64,000 nt of DNA from Phialophora verrucosa (lineage: Eukaryota > Ascomycota > Eurotiomycetes > Chaetothyriales > Herpotrichiellaceae). Below the pieces are notes generated by a model that was not told the origin of the DNA, made no database searches, and saw only the letters and a list, made by a program, of their open reading frames with translations. The stretch lies in the NCBI GenBank assembly GCA_002099365.1, contig MSED01000006.1, positions 868,001-932,000 on the forward strand, written 5' to 3'. Of this stretch, positions 1-10,984 are shown piece after piece. A program made the position numbers and the translations under genes. Position 1 is the stretch's first letter, and each line of letters begins with the position of its first letter.

Positions 1-361
1 GTACAGTAATGTTGGGCCCGGTCTGCTGGATTGGGCTTTCGGATCCAGCGCCGTCGGGCTGGTGCAACCCAGCCGTCAGCGCAATGCGGCGCTTCTTTGT
101 AGGTCGCTCGTATGAGCAAAGCTCTGGGTGGTCTCTCTTGACGCAAGAGTCGCACGGTAGGTTGCGATCGCACTTCACTTTTCGGCGGTGGCAGGCGTAA
201 CACGCCTTCGGATCCCTAACCTTTCTCTTATTGCGGATAATGGCGTCTATCTCTTCCTGCGCCATTTCTATCCTTCCATCCGCTACCGTGTCCATCTTCA
301 TGTCATCAGGGTAGTCACCGCCTAGGCTGTCCGCGGTCGAGTCGCGCTGCTGGTGGTCCAT
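1..361 (-). CDS. Zn2Cys6 transcription factor, N-terminal part (runs off left edge)
   Basis: The reverse strand reads open from an ATG at 361-359 to the window edge, about 120 codons, so the 3' part of the gene is missing. Around residues 52-79 is a fungal binuclear zinc cluster: CYAC, six residues, C, five residues, CDSC, eight residues, C. Basic residues (HRRKVK) lie between the second and third cysteines, and the HPELCSYERP end is typical of the family. A basic KKRR follows. The first 50 residues are acidic. Zn2Cys6 proteins are nuclear DNA-binding regulators that usually recognise CGG half-sites; the middle domain that would hint at the target pathway is not visible. No stop or splice break occurs in the visible part. 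The family call is very sure, the regulated pathway unknown. Confidence 0.93.
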   Translation of the reverse strand, partial: MDHQQRDSTADSLGGDYPDDMKMDTVADGRIEMAQEEIDAIIRNKRKVRDPKACYACHRRKVKCDRNLPCDSCVKRDHPELCSYERPTKKRRIALTAGLHQPDGAGSESPIQQTGPNITV

Positions 362-1172
362 CTTCGCAAACTCGGGTGGGGAGTGGAGATGATGCAGTTG
401 CGGTGGGCGAGCGGGAGGACTTTTGCTGAACCTATACCGACATGGACATGCTGAAGTTCTAGACACAGACTACGGAGAAATCGTGCTGTCGCCCACGGGG
501 AGGTGAGGTATGCTCCGCAGATTGAGAGTGAACGGGGAGTGGATTGAGTTTGAGCTGAAGGCTGGTATGGCCATGGCGGTGGTGGGAGAGTTCGACATTC
601 TGGACATGGTCCCCGCTTCGATTCGGGATCCGGTTCGCTGGCATTGGTCAGCCGTCGTACTTAGCGGATTCGCCTTTTTCTCTTCAGCCCGTGACCGACG
701 GCTTGGCGCTCAGCCTTGTCAACTCCTGTCCGGACAACGGGCCGACTAAATCCTACATGCTCTCGTCTCATGCACGGCCCTTTCAGCGGCTGCTGACTGT
801 ATAACATACACCTGTGAGCATTGTGCGTAGCTTTAACACCGAGGCTATAGACATCAGAGAAAATCGCTGCCCTGGTGCGGCCCAAAATGCAACTTGACTG
901 GTTTGGGACTAACATTCGGCCTTCTCTCCAACGTTCGTATCAAGGCCAACTTTCGGAACGGTTCTTATCGCGCCTCATAGAGCATACCTAGGTAAGACCG
1001 AACAAAAAAGAGCCATTTGTTTTACAAAGGATAGTTCCTAGATATTGCTTTTGCCCATTCATGACGCCATCGCCCACACAACCACAACCGCATGTGGCCC
1101 CCTAGGCCATCACGTGCACTCGTCTCAGAAGGCGCATCAGTTGTGCTGAGAAAAGGCCAACCTCAACCATTA
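362..1172. other. Intergenic: regulator promoter and PMT2 3' flank
   Basis: This holds the upstream region of the Zn2Cys6 gene and the downstream flank of PMT2. Short open frames occur on both strands, including an ATG frame at 510-749, but none resembles a known protein. I see no RNA gene or repeat. Confidence 0.5.
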
Positions 1173-3589
1173 TCACGCCGCCAGTGTCTCACCCATCTTG
1201 GCATCTGAGATCCTCCATCGGTCGAACCATCTAAGGTACGCATATTGCCGATTGCTGCCTTGCATGCCGAACACGACCGGGCTGAACAGAACAAATAGCC
1301 CAATGACCACGGCGTAGAGGATGAAGTACACTCCCCAGCGTATGTTCCTGTGCAAGCGTTGCGTTGTCCAGTCGAGGCAGAAGCCTGCTGCCAGGATAGC
1401 AAAGTAGAGAGCCGGATAGTAGTGATGAACGTAGGTGACACGGCCCATGATCAGGAAGGGGAAGTAGTGGAAGAACCAGCCAATGACAGGGTAGATACCG
1501 GAGTAATGGATTTGGTCAATGTCGGCTTGGCTGAGTTCCTTGTAGCCCCGTTGCCAGCGGATCAGGTACCAGACGACGATAAGACCAGTAATGCCCAGCG
1601 ATGCTGTGGAGCCCCAGTAAACGATGGGGTTGCCCAGCAGGAAGTACTTGGTGACTGAGTCATCCCACGAGCACATGCGGAGACCGACGTGAAGAATGGG
1701 CCATTGCCAAAATTTGGATGCAAGATCATCCTGCTTGTCCGGATCAGGCACGAGGGCGTTGTTGGAAGTCATCATGGCGACGTTAAGATGGACGAAATCC
1801 TTCAGGAAAGGTGATCTGTACTGGGCAGCATTGCCAGGTGGCACTATCAAACATGTCAATGAGGCAAAGACAAAAACGGGAGCGCGGTACTTACATTTGT
1901 CGTTGACGTGAGATTCGATGTTCCAATGGGTGTATACGTCTCGAGGACTAGGCTTCTTGACACACGTGGTCTCTATTTGCTTGAATCCCCATTGAGGGAG
2001 GTTGACCGTTCCGGCTCGGAGATAGCAACCTAGCTCGACGTGTCGTAGTCGGAACGATGTCGTCAGAGTCCGGATACGTGAACGATCGGAGGAAGCGGCG
2101 TCGCTAACAACCTCAATCCGCCAGTGATCCTTCTCGTCACCAACGGTAGTATTGCCGTAGCAAGATACTTCCCAGTCGGCCTTGGTGACCGGGGCGGCAA
2201 CTGCGTGGGAGTGGAGGTTTCGGCCGGTCTGAGCGTGGAGGAGTCGAATGACCTGTTTGTCGGCAATGAAACTGAGGGGTGCTTCTGGATCATACTCTGG
2301 TTGACTTCGGTTGGGCCAGAAGAACCAGTCGTTGTTGGCGTCCTTGTGGTGGTAACAGGTAACCTGCTGTTGGCCACTACCTTCGGGATATGTCTGGACA
2401 TGAGAATGAAGGAGACCACCACCGTAGCCCATGTTCTTGATGGTCACTTTGGATCCCATGGCAATCTCCAGGGGTGAGTCCTTGCCGACTTCGGTTCCAC
2501 GGAGGTTCGCTTGAAAAAGGGAGGACATCTGAGCATCTCCAGGGCCAGAGTTTTCGAGGATCAGGAAGTGAAGATAAAAGGAAAACATGTAGACCAGGAC
2601 AGGAACAGCAATCAAGCCTATGACGCGGGCCACCACATGTTGCGCGAGCTCGACCTTTGGCATCTTCAGGTCACCGAATTTGTTCCACAGGTCTTCCGCA
2701 GTGTAGAGGCCGACGAGTGCTGTGGCAAAAAGTCCGACCCACTTGACGCTGCAGACACATCCGATGCTCAATCCCGTTAGGAATAACCAGATGAACCATT
2801 CGACCGAGAAACTCTTGTGTTGCAGACAGTGGAATCTTGCCCAGCAGAGGACGGTTGTGAAGGTGAAGCAGAGGAGCATCGAGTCTAGAAGGATGAACCT
2901 GGAAATGGTAGCGTACGAGTTCTCGCAGAGGACCATGAGAGCAACAAGCCACACGGCCGGACGTCGAAAGTTGAGCTCGCGGGCGGTGTAGTATGCGAGT
3001 GGGACCGTGACCACACCGAACATGGCGTTAAAAATACGCATAAAGGTATAGTTGACCTCTTCCGGGTATTTCTCGCCGGACTTGAACTCGAACGACCCAT
3101 TGTATCCAGCCAAGTAACCCGAAAGGCCCACGAGCATCTTTCCGAGGGGAGGGTGGACATCGAAGTAGAACTCTCGCTTGAGGTAGTGTGATCCGAACTT
3201 GCCAAAGCTGGAGTAAATGTCAGCGTCGACCAACGTCAGATACTCGAGCAGATCTTACTGAGCTTCATCCCAGGTGACAATGGGAGACAGTCCTATCCGC
3301 CATAGTCTCGTGAAGAGGGCGAACGCTGTGAAGATAATGGGGGCAATCAAGAACTCCCACTCATCGAGAAAGTGAATGAAACCGGTCGGGGGCTAGAGAT
3401 GCGCTGTTAGACGATCCTGATTCCACTCGGAGGTATTGAACCAACCTTCTGTAACTTCTTTGTGTCTTCAGCCTCGACTTTGTACACATGTTGGCCATTA
3501 GCCTTTTCATAACTGGCAACATTTCTTCGGCGCGCCTCAGCCTCGTCTTTCGCTGCACCGGTGGTGTAGCCACCATTCGTGGCAGCCAT
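1173..3589 (-). CDS. PMT2: Protein O-mannosyltransferase, PMT2 subfamily
   Basis: This ER membrane enzyme transfers mannose from dolichyl-phosphate mannose to Ser/Thr of secretory proteins; PMT2-type proteins normally pair with a PMT1-type partner. Exons on the minus strand are 3589-3446, 3392-3259, 3207-1895 and 1843-1173, giving 753 aa, the usual family length. Visible marks are the luminal TWDEAHF motif (D90/E91 are the catalytic-loop acids), the HPPLGK block, central MIR-type segments with LLHSH and NLHSH, and about ten hydrophobic helices in the N- and C-terminal parts. The 51-nt intron at 1844-1894 keeps the frame open if retained; it is inferred because its removal restores the conserved NDK-LPPG junction. 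The donor of intron 1 (gttggt) is not a consensus. The start ATG at 3589 opens a soluble, charged N-terminus, as in other PMT2 proteins. Confidence 0.95.
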
Positions 3590-4176
3590 GGTCGAAGACG
3601 ATATGGGAGGTAATGAAGCCGTAAAGAACGCCTCGAAGAAAGGGGGTCAAGTGTGTCAAATTTTGCGAAGGCAGTGTAACTTCCAGCGTGGAAGAAACGC
3701 AGCTGGGGGCCGGACCGACTCAAGGGAGGGGACCCTGCGAGCGAACGCGTGTCCGTAACAATCGCAGCCGATCAGAAGGTTCGAACTGACCAACACAACG
3801 AAGGATAAATAAAAGGGAAGGAAAGAAGAGAAACACTCCTGCGACCAAGTGGTCTTTATGGAGGAATTAAATTCACTTCAGGGTGAAGGACAGATGTGAA
3901 AGTCTGAACGGATTGCAAGCTGGCTGAATGCGCCTGGAAGGGAGAAACGTGAATCAATTGAACGGGACACTTGGCGCATTCAAGAAAAAGGGGAGCATTC
4001 TCCACCATAAACTTTCGACACGTGAAGAACACGCCATTTATAGATCGAACTCAAGAGTATGTCCCTGTGCACCATAAAGAACGGTGAGATGCTCATGAAA
4101 TGTTTTGCGCTCTAAGTCGACATCTGCTTTACTAATTGATTGCCAGTCAAGACCATGGCAACACTCAGTTGTTGCG
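3590..4176. other. Intergenic: PMT2 promoter and CTL 3' flank
   Basis: This is the upstream region of PMT2 and downstream region of the CTL gene. I see no supported gene, repeat or RNA in it. Confidence 0.5.
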
Positions 4177-6447
4177 TTAAGCTAGACTGACACGTCCACC
4201 GGCGTAATCATCGTCGCGGAACAAATTGCCCGCCTCTCGACAATACCGCGCCTCTCCTGTGCCGGTGCTGCCAACTTCACTGCCCCAGCATACCACGACC
4301 GCATCCACGATACATGCCAGAACGCCTTCCATTGCTCCAAGTATGCCCCAACCTATGGCTCCAGCCACTAGGCCAACGATGTAAGCGTAAAGACTTCCTC
4401 GCACCCCTGCTCCGTCGAGTCTCAACGTCCGTGCTGTCGTGACCCATCCACCAAAACCCAAAGCTAGGCACATAATGAAACGTGTTGCATGCAGGAGGAG
4501 CTTGGCTAGTCGATATGGTAGGAGAGGTGTCGAATCATTTGACCATCCATCATTTCTTGCTCTCGGACTGAACGTGCTCGGATACAGAGCCGTGGTGGCG
4601 TCGTTGGGAGCCAGAAAGTGCATCTGCGAGAGGCCTCGGGAGCTAACAGCAAGAGGTTGAGAGTGTATTGCGGCATAGGTAAGTGTGAGAGGATTGATCA
4701 GCACCGCGACTGGGCTAGGGATTAGCGAGTACATCGCCACACCAATTAGCATGGTCATCCGCCGAGGCAGAACAATCAATGGAAGTCGGACCATGAGACT
4801 TAAGCCCGTGAATAGGGCAATGGTGCCAAATAGAGTTGTCGCCGAGTGTTGCAGCGCTGCTTTGACAATGGCCTGGGGCGTTGGAGCTGGTACCGCCAGT
4901 CGATGGAAGTACCACTGTGATACTGTGGCCGACGTGATGGTCCGCTGCATGCCAAACGTAATAGCAATCGTCCACAGATACACCAGGATGAAGTACACTC
5001 CCAGCCACCAAGTCGACGTGTCAATGACGAATTTGCTAATTGCTGACCGAGTCGACGGGTGTCCACCTAGGAAGACTCTTGCAAACATGGACAGCCATAC
5101 CCAAGTAAAGCTGATGATAAAGCCCAGAACAGCAAATCCGACGAGCACCAGCGTTGGGTTTGCCGCGAGAATCCGTGTCGCGAATTCCAAAATGGAGATG
5201 GCCTTCTGCATCACCAGCCGCCCTCTGAACACAGCCAGAATCCAGAGTGTAGCTAAGGCGGCAGGCACGAGTGAGCTCCATCTCATCACGGTATCCTGGA
5301 TACTGGAGCCGTGCCAAGAGCCCTTGAAGCTGGAGATGAGCGGATAAAGTGAGAAGGAGTAGAGGATGACAGGGACCGCCACCAGGATACCGTAGACTAA
5401 GTATCGAACGTATGATCGCAGGGCCGCCAGCCAAAACAAGGAAACGAAAGTCGCTACAAGGGTATATGTCGCTAGAAGATAGAAGGAGCCGTGCAATGTT
5501 GTGTAGATCGTATCACCAAGGGGTTGGTTTGCGCTCGGTGACTGGGTGTGGAGCATAACGAGAAACCACGTAGTACACATGGCGGCGAGTGAGAGAAGGT
5601 AAAGCTGTCCAAAGAAGGCGTCATGCCGTGGCTGTTGTACCTGTGGGGGTGGAATGCCCTCTGGGACAGACTCTTGCTCGCCAGAACGATGCCGTGAATA
5701 GCCCAGTAGTTGTCTCTGGGCATTGGTCTGATCTGATGCATCAGAGTCGTAGTCGTCAGCTGCTTTCGGCGGGTATTTACGTAGCTGTTGTACAGAGGGA
5801 GGATTTTCCATGAGGTCTTCGGGGGGATCGTCATCAAATCCACTCCGCAAGGTGTCTTCTAAGCCCACGTCGACCATCACATTTCGCTCTGATACGGGGC
5901 TGAGATTGTCGAGCTGGGACTCCGTTGATTCGGCTAGATTTTCGAGTTCGGTTCCTTTCCTCCGTGGATTTGGTGCACCACCATGCCAGGAACTCCTGAT
6001 CCCACCAGGTCTCCCTGGGCCTCGGTCACGCGACTCGTCACCATGGCTGCTCGCACCGTTCACGCTGGAACCGCTGCTGCCATCAACCTCCGAGGAAGCT
6101 CGCAGATCGCTTGCCCCTAGCTGTCGCCTTGACCTTTGGAGAGCATAGTAGTCTGCTATTTCTCGTTCGTGCTCCTCCTCGTCATTCTCTTCCCGGAATT
6201 CATCTGTCGCACTGTAAAACAAAGGCGCCTGCTGGGGGTTGAGCCGTGAGGCGAAAGGAAAGCCAGATAGCTGGGAGGAGGTAGGTTGATAAGGGTTCGG
6301 GACACGAGGATTCAGTGTTCTGGAAGCGGTAGTCGACCTCCACGGCTGGTTCGGTCGTCTTGCGGATTGGCGATCATCTGGTGGTGCCGGAGCAAAAGTG
6401 AGGCGCGATTGAGACTGCGCAAGGAATCTAGAGGCGTCTTCCGTCAT
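4177..6447 (-). CDS. Choline-transporter-like (CTL/SLC44, Pns1-type) membrane protein
   Basis: A single open frame of 756 aa starts at an ATG at 6447. The first 270 residues are polar, low-complexity and rich in Ser, Arg, Glu and Pro, probably a cytosolic disordered tail. About ten hydrophobic segments follow from residue 280 to 730. The last 150 residues contain the most typical part of the CTL family: repeated helices, then a cytosolic stretch with a CWGSE sequence and a REAGNLFRDDD end. Relatives include yeast Pns1 and animal SLC44 transporters, which sit in the plasma membrane or internal membranes; the substrate in fungi is not settled, so choline transport is not claimed. It lies back to back with the Rab gene across a 690-bp region. 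No splice junction was needed, unusual for a membrane protein of this size in this window. Confidence 0.82.
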   Translation of the reverse strand: MTEDASRFLAQSQSRLTFAPAPPDDRQSARRPNQPWRSTTASRTLNPRVPNPYQPTSSQLSGFPFASRLNPQQAPLFYSATDEFREENDEEEHEREIADYYALQRSRRQLGASDLRASSEVDGSSGSSVNGASSHGDESRDRGPGRPGGIRSSWHGGAPNPRRKGTELENLAESTESQLDNLSPVSERNVMVDVGLEDTLRSGFDDDPPEDLMENPPSVQQLRKYPPKAADDYDSDASDQTNAQRQLLGYSRHRSGEQESVPEGIPPPQVQQPRHDAFFGQLYLLSLAAMCTTWFLVMLHTQSPSANQPLGDTIYTTLHGSFYLLATYTLVATFVSLFWLAALRSYVRYLVYGILVAVPVILYSFSLYPLISSFKGSWHGSSIQDTVMRWSSLVPAALATLWILAVFRGRLVMQKAISILEFATRILAANPTLVLVGFAVLGFIISFTWVWLSMFARVFLGGHPSTRSAISKFVIDTSTWWLGVYFILVYLWTIAITFGMQRTITSATVSQWYFHRLAVPAPTPQAIVKAALQHSATTLFGTIALFTGLSLMVRLPLIVLPRRMTMLIGVAMYSLIPSPVAVLINPLTLTYAAIHSQPLAVSSRGLSQMHFLAPNDATTALYPSTFSPRARNDGWSNDSTPLLPYRLAKLLLHATRFIMCLALGFGGWVTTARTLRLDGAGVRGSLYAYIVGLVAGAIGWGILGAMEGVLACIVDAVVVCWGSEVGSTGTGEARYCREAGNLFRDDDYAGGRVSLA

Positions 6448-7136
6448 GTTAGCTCGGATGCTTAGTCTGATATAGAGGACCGATCATCTTACACTCGGAA
6501 AACATGCTGCCCGCAGGCAGAAAGCACACGATGTATCAGTCGGTGAGGTATCAATTATGATAAGCGCAGATTGATGACTATTCGGGAGGCTGATACTGGC
6601 CAAGTTGACGAATGCAAGCGAAGGATACAAGGTCTGGCGTAGTACGTGCAAATGGTAGCTGTCTGGCTTGGATAGGTGGGACAAGAAGACGTGGATGTTG
6701 GTGAGTAGTGAATCTGCTCGGAGACGATGAGTTCAACGTGACTCTGCTCTGACCTCGATACGGAAGCGGACATCTGCCTGTGAGTGCATGACTAGCCCAG
6801 TTCGGCGCAGTGGATGGGCCAGGCTGAAAGTTCTAGGCAGCGGGTCAAGCTACAGGCACGGGGTTTCTAGGCCTTGGTTGGCAGTCGCCGCCTGGAAATC
6901 CGGGCACCAGGCACGACAGCGCACAAGGCACGCGCCCTCTCCCGCAAGCGTGTCATCGTCATTGTCCAGTCGTTGCTCTCGACCTCGCCATATTTTGTCA
7001 CCAGACTTGTGTCCGCGCTCACACATTGTTTTCAACTCATTTGTACAGTACATTCAGTTTCACTCTGTGCCTAAAGAACTTTAGGCCACCAACAGCTTTG
7101 CCATCACAGTCTTGATCTGCTCGTGATCCTAATCTA
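6448..7136. promoter_or_regulatory. Divergent promoter region between CTL and Rab genes
   Basis: The two flanking genes are transcribed away from each other, so both promoters must lie here. CT-rich stretches near 7000-7060 look like the plus-strand leader of the Rab gene. No specific operator could be assigned. Confidence 0.5.
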
Positions 7137-7973
7137 ATGCCCAACATAACGCCGGCCCCTACGCTACCTTGGAATTATATTGCAAAGCTCGTTTGTATAG
7201 GCGACTCGGGTAGGTCGCCGTCCAGCCTCCTGCATTCCATCATCTGACACACACAAGGCACTGGCAAATCCAGCTTGACGATCCGACTGTGTGAAGGCCG
7301 ATTTTCCGCCTCTCACGATGTCACCATTGGCGTCGAATTTGGAAGTAGAATAGTTCCTGTTGGTCCTCCTGCGAACGCGTCTTTAGACCTCGGTGCTCCG
7401 AACGGCGGCGGGAGCCATGGCAGCAATCAAGAGCAGAAGAAGATGAAGTTATCGTTGTGGGACACAGCTGGACAAGAGACGTACAAGAGCATCACAAGGA
7501 GTTATTTCCGCGGCGCCTCCGGAGCCCTGTTAGTTTTCGACATCACCAGAAGGAGCAGCTTCGAGTCTGTCACTCAATGGCTCAACGACCTGCGTCAGAT
7601 CGCCGAAGAAGGCATTGTCGTCATTCTGGTCGGCAACAAGTTAGACTTGGCTGAACAAACCACCGACCTTCAAGGAGGCACTAAGAGGGCTGTGAGCAGA
7701 GAAGAGGCCGAGGACTGGTGCCGGAGAGAAAACATCGTCAAATACGTTGAAACAAGTGCCAAAAGCGGCGAGGGGGTCGAAAAGGCCTTCCTCGAGGTTG
7801 CAGAACGAATATACCAGAACATCGAAGCGGGCAAATACGATCTGAACGATAGACGAAGCGGAGTTAAAGGTTACGGTATGGGAGGGGGTCGAGATGAGGC
7901 AAAGGCTCCCAAAACAGTCAACCTTACCATGAATGATACCATCAGGAGCGGTCAAGGAAGAGGGTGTTGCTGA
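7137..7973 (+). CDS. Rab2/Rab4-like small GTPase
   Basis: Rab GTPases direct vesicle traffic by cycling between GTP- and GDP-bound states on membranes. Exons 7137-7209 and 7258-7973, joined across a 48-nt intron, give 262 aa. Splicing completes the P-loop GDSGTGKS (residues 22-29); neither exon has it alone. Next come the switch I region with TIGVEF, WDTAGQE, NKLD and ETSAK, and a C-terminal GCC for double prenylation. The YKSITRSYFRGA stretch and TIGVEFGS resemble the Rab2/Rab4/Rab14 group, which S. cerevisiae lacks. Odd feature: about 27 Gly/Ala/Asn-rich residues sit between the TIGVEFGSRIV strand and KLSLWDTAGQE, where most Rabs have only a few. This lengthens the interswitch hairpin. The exact Rab paralogue is uncertain. 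Confidence 0.92.
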
Positions 7974-8711
7974 TGCTGGTCAACATCATCGTTTTGTCCA
8001 TCTTGAAAGCGAGGTGCCTCTGCCTGGTAACTGCCTCAGGCTACCAGAGGCTGTCACAACCGGGCGGCATTTGTCCTGCCAACAGGATCTATCCAACACG
8101 GCCATTGTGCCGGAGGCGGCGTTGTCGGCTGACCTCGGGAGCACGAGCACCAAGGTCTTGATGAAGATCCAGTCTTCTTTCCGTATGAATTTGTTTAAGT
8201 TGTGAGTCTGTTCACAACCTGCCGGTGGCGCTGCTCAACGAGGCCGGTTTGGGCTATTGAACAGCATTTGCTGACGCTGCTAACAAAGAAGGAAACATCT
8301 ACTACACCTTGTTGTACTCGTCCAGAGATGATCTGGCATGTCACAGAGCCGAGCCAGGTTGTTATAGGCAGAGACTTCCTGCACTTGGGCTCCACCAGCC
8401 GAAATCGGCAAACGTATGATTTACCGATTCAACTTACGATACGAGCTGGCGGGGTCGAAACACTGACGTGCTCCGAGGCAGGAGTGAGGTGGGATGTGCG
8501 CGTGTCATGGCCTCCCTCAAGTTGAAATGCAAACAAATTCTCACAAGATAACATCTCAGCTTTCGCATGCTCTTCTTGTTGTTACATGATTCGCTTCCCG
8601 ACCCTGTTTGCATGCGCATATCGCTCCCAGCGACAACTAGCAATTGTTCGGCCTTCTATTTCTCTCTGCGCACGATCAAAGCACACTCCAGGCACACGCG
8701 TAATCTCCGCC
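7974..8711. other. Intergenic between Rab and aldo-keto reductase genes
   Basis: This holds the Rab 3' flank and the reductase promoter. An in-frame upstream ATG at 8586 could extend the reductase; see the findings. No other gene is supported. Confidence 0.5.
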
Positions 8712-9854
8712 ATGGCCAAGTTGGACCTTAACATCCCTGACCTTACTCTGCCTGATGGCAACAAAGTACCATTCGTGAGTCCATAACCGTCTCGCATGCC
8801 CGGGCAGGGGTTGCTAACCCAGACGCTGATCAGATCGGCTATGGCCTCGGCACTGCCTGGTAAGTTCTTTTGTCACTGGTCCGCGAGGTGCCTGAGACTG
8901 CTAGCACACCTCCAAATTCATCGTTCTTGGCCAATGCTGATTGAAGTGCGATGCAGGTACAAGGCAGATCCCAACTCACCCAAGGATCAGGCAACAATTG
9001 ATGCAACCAAAACAGCTATCAAGGTCGGCTACAGACACTTAGATGGAGCGGAAGTATACAACACCGAGGAAGAGCAAGGCATCGCTATCAAAGAGAGCGG
9101 AGTGCCCCGAGATCAACTATACATTACAACCGTGAGTCTTCTCGCCAACATGAATTGGAACGCTCCTCAGCCTCGCATATCTAGTGTTTCCGTATGCATG
9201 CCACAGATGCTCACAAGATCATAGAAAGTCATCACGTACATCGACGACATTCCGGGTGCCATTGATCGAAGTCTGAAGAAGCTTGGCCTCGATTACGTCG
9301 ACCTCTACCTGATTCACGCCCCATTCTTCGCTAAAGGCGACAACAAATTACTCCAACAGCGATGGGCTCAAATGGAAGACGTCCTGGCCGCTGGGAAAGC
9401 CAAGAGCATCGGCGTGAGCAATTTCCTCAAGCCTCACCTCGACGCCATCCTCGAGACGGCCAAGGTTCGACCGGCAATCAACCAGATTGAATTCCACCCG
9501 TATCTTCAGCATGGAGACCTGTTAGCTTACCACAAGAACAAAGACATCCGCGTGTCGGCATATGCTCCACTGACGCCAATTACCAAGGCCAAGGGAGGTC
9601 CTGTTGACGCCTTGGTGGAATCGCTGGCAAAGAAGTACGCTGTAAATCCGAGTGAAATTTTGATCAGATGGGCTATCGACCAAAATGTCCTGCCGATCAC
9701 CACAAGCTCCAAAGAGCAGCGCTTGAGTGACCTGTTGCGAGTCTTCACTTTCAAGCTCACGCCGAAAGAAGTCGAAGAGATTTCCGCAGAAGGAAACAAG
9801 AAGCATTACAGAGCGTTCTGGAACCATATCTTCGATGAGAGTGACAAGTCGTGA
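8712..9854 (+). CDS. Aldo-keto reductase, AKR3-type
   Basis: This predicted NADPH-dependent carbonyl reductase resembles the yeast alpha-keto-amide reductase group (YDL124W-like, AKR3C). Exons 8712-8774, 8834-8859, 8957-9131 and 9225-9854 give 297 aa. The 26-nt second exon encodes IGYGLGTA; its junction recreates the AWYK sequence normal at this point. The catalytic tetrad is complete: D59 (in RHLDGAEVY), Y64, K89 (in ITTKV, formed across intron 3) and H119 (in YLIHAP). Later motifs GKAKSIGVSNF, NQIEFHPYLQ and the cofactor-binding ITTSSKEQR are intact. The ATG at 8712 has a strong context (gccATGG). An in-frame ATG at 8586 would add 42 basic, Ser-rich residues. The substrate cannot be read from the sequence. 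Confidence 0.93.
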
Positions 9855-10984
9855 GGGGGTTTGGAAAGGATGACGTGGCAAGATGCCGAGCGTTTCTTTG
9901 TTCTCAGAAGCGATGAGAAGCTCCAAGCTTCTGAAGTTAGAGATTCGATGCGATTGCCAGGTCAGAAGAGAGCTTGAGTGACATTGTACAGCCATGAACA
10001 TTTTGACCTTCGGTAGAACAAGACCACTGTTATGGATACTGGTGGCGCTCAGCCCGATTCGCCTCAGACAACGCGAAAAGCTATTCCCGGTGTCCTCTGG
10101 GCCTTGGTGCGAGTACTGGTAATTCTTACGCACTGCTCGTAACCCAGTACCTCGTACAATATCGGAAGGCGATCGATGGCTTGCAGTAGCCGCAGTGTAC
10201 CCCACAATCTCAAATCCTCCAGGTTGTGGACCTTGGTGCCTGTGTATTTGCAGTGGAGCTTCGTCGTCATGTTGATCATGTCTTTCGTTGATCGATCCTG
10301 ACTCAACATTGATGCGAGTACCAGTACGGAGTACAAGCATGCTCTTACCAGCCGGACTTTTATGTGCGCTGTCTCTAGCAAAGCTCAGAGGTAACTGAGA
10401 CTGAGTGATATGTCTCTCCCATGCAGGAGAGCTCCAGGCGGCACAGCAGACGGTCGTCTGCGGCTACGAGGAATTGCGTTAATCATGTCTTGATTGGTAA
10501 ATTCCGACTCGTCACGCTGCTGACAGCCGACACTGCCTTGCACAAGCACGCAACCCTCAACCACAGCCGCAACTTGATTGGCGGCTGTCGGCACCTAAAA
10601 CTGAGAGGATGCGCTTTTTGCTCGCTTCACCTCCTCGCCACCGCTCCAAATCTATCCACATTCCATGCTATTTATCCGCTTTGCCGTCAACCTGCTTCAC
10701 GTTACCTTTGTCTGATGGCGCGGTAAGGGCTGGTACGGCCTTCCACATGATCGGCCCTGGGCGTCTTTAAGTCAGGCACAAGCTGATAATAAAGTTGTAG
10801 GATTTTCTGTTGAGCCTTCAAACATCCTCTATCATCTCTACTCGTGCTTGTACTCGTAGGCCATCTATTGTTGTTCAAGCTCCAGAACCTTCTGAAAGAC
10901 GTCACTTGCCGACCCACCACTTCGCTGTTACTATCAAACCACCATTGTGAGCCAGGTTACCTTCAACCCGGCAAGCTGAACATC
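9855..10984. other. Intergenic, about 1.1 kb
   Basis: A long open frame on the minus strand (9522-10340) is the antisense shadow of the reductase, continuing into this stretch. The last 200 bases probably hold the promoter and leader of the next gene. No other feature is supported. Confidence 0.5.

Noticed and set aside
4685..5347. 220-codon plus-strand frame
   Set aside because: It is antisense to the membrane part of the CTL protein; no motif is present.
9522..10340. 272-codon minus-strand frame
   Set aside because: It is antisense to the aldo-keto reductase exon 4, which has a full set of catalytic motifs; the minus frame has none.
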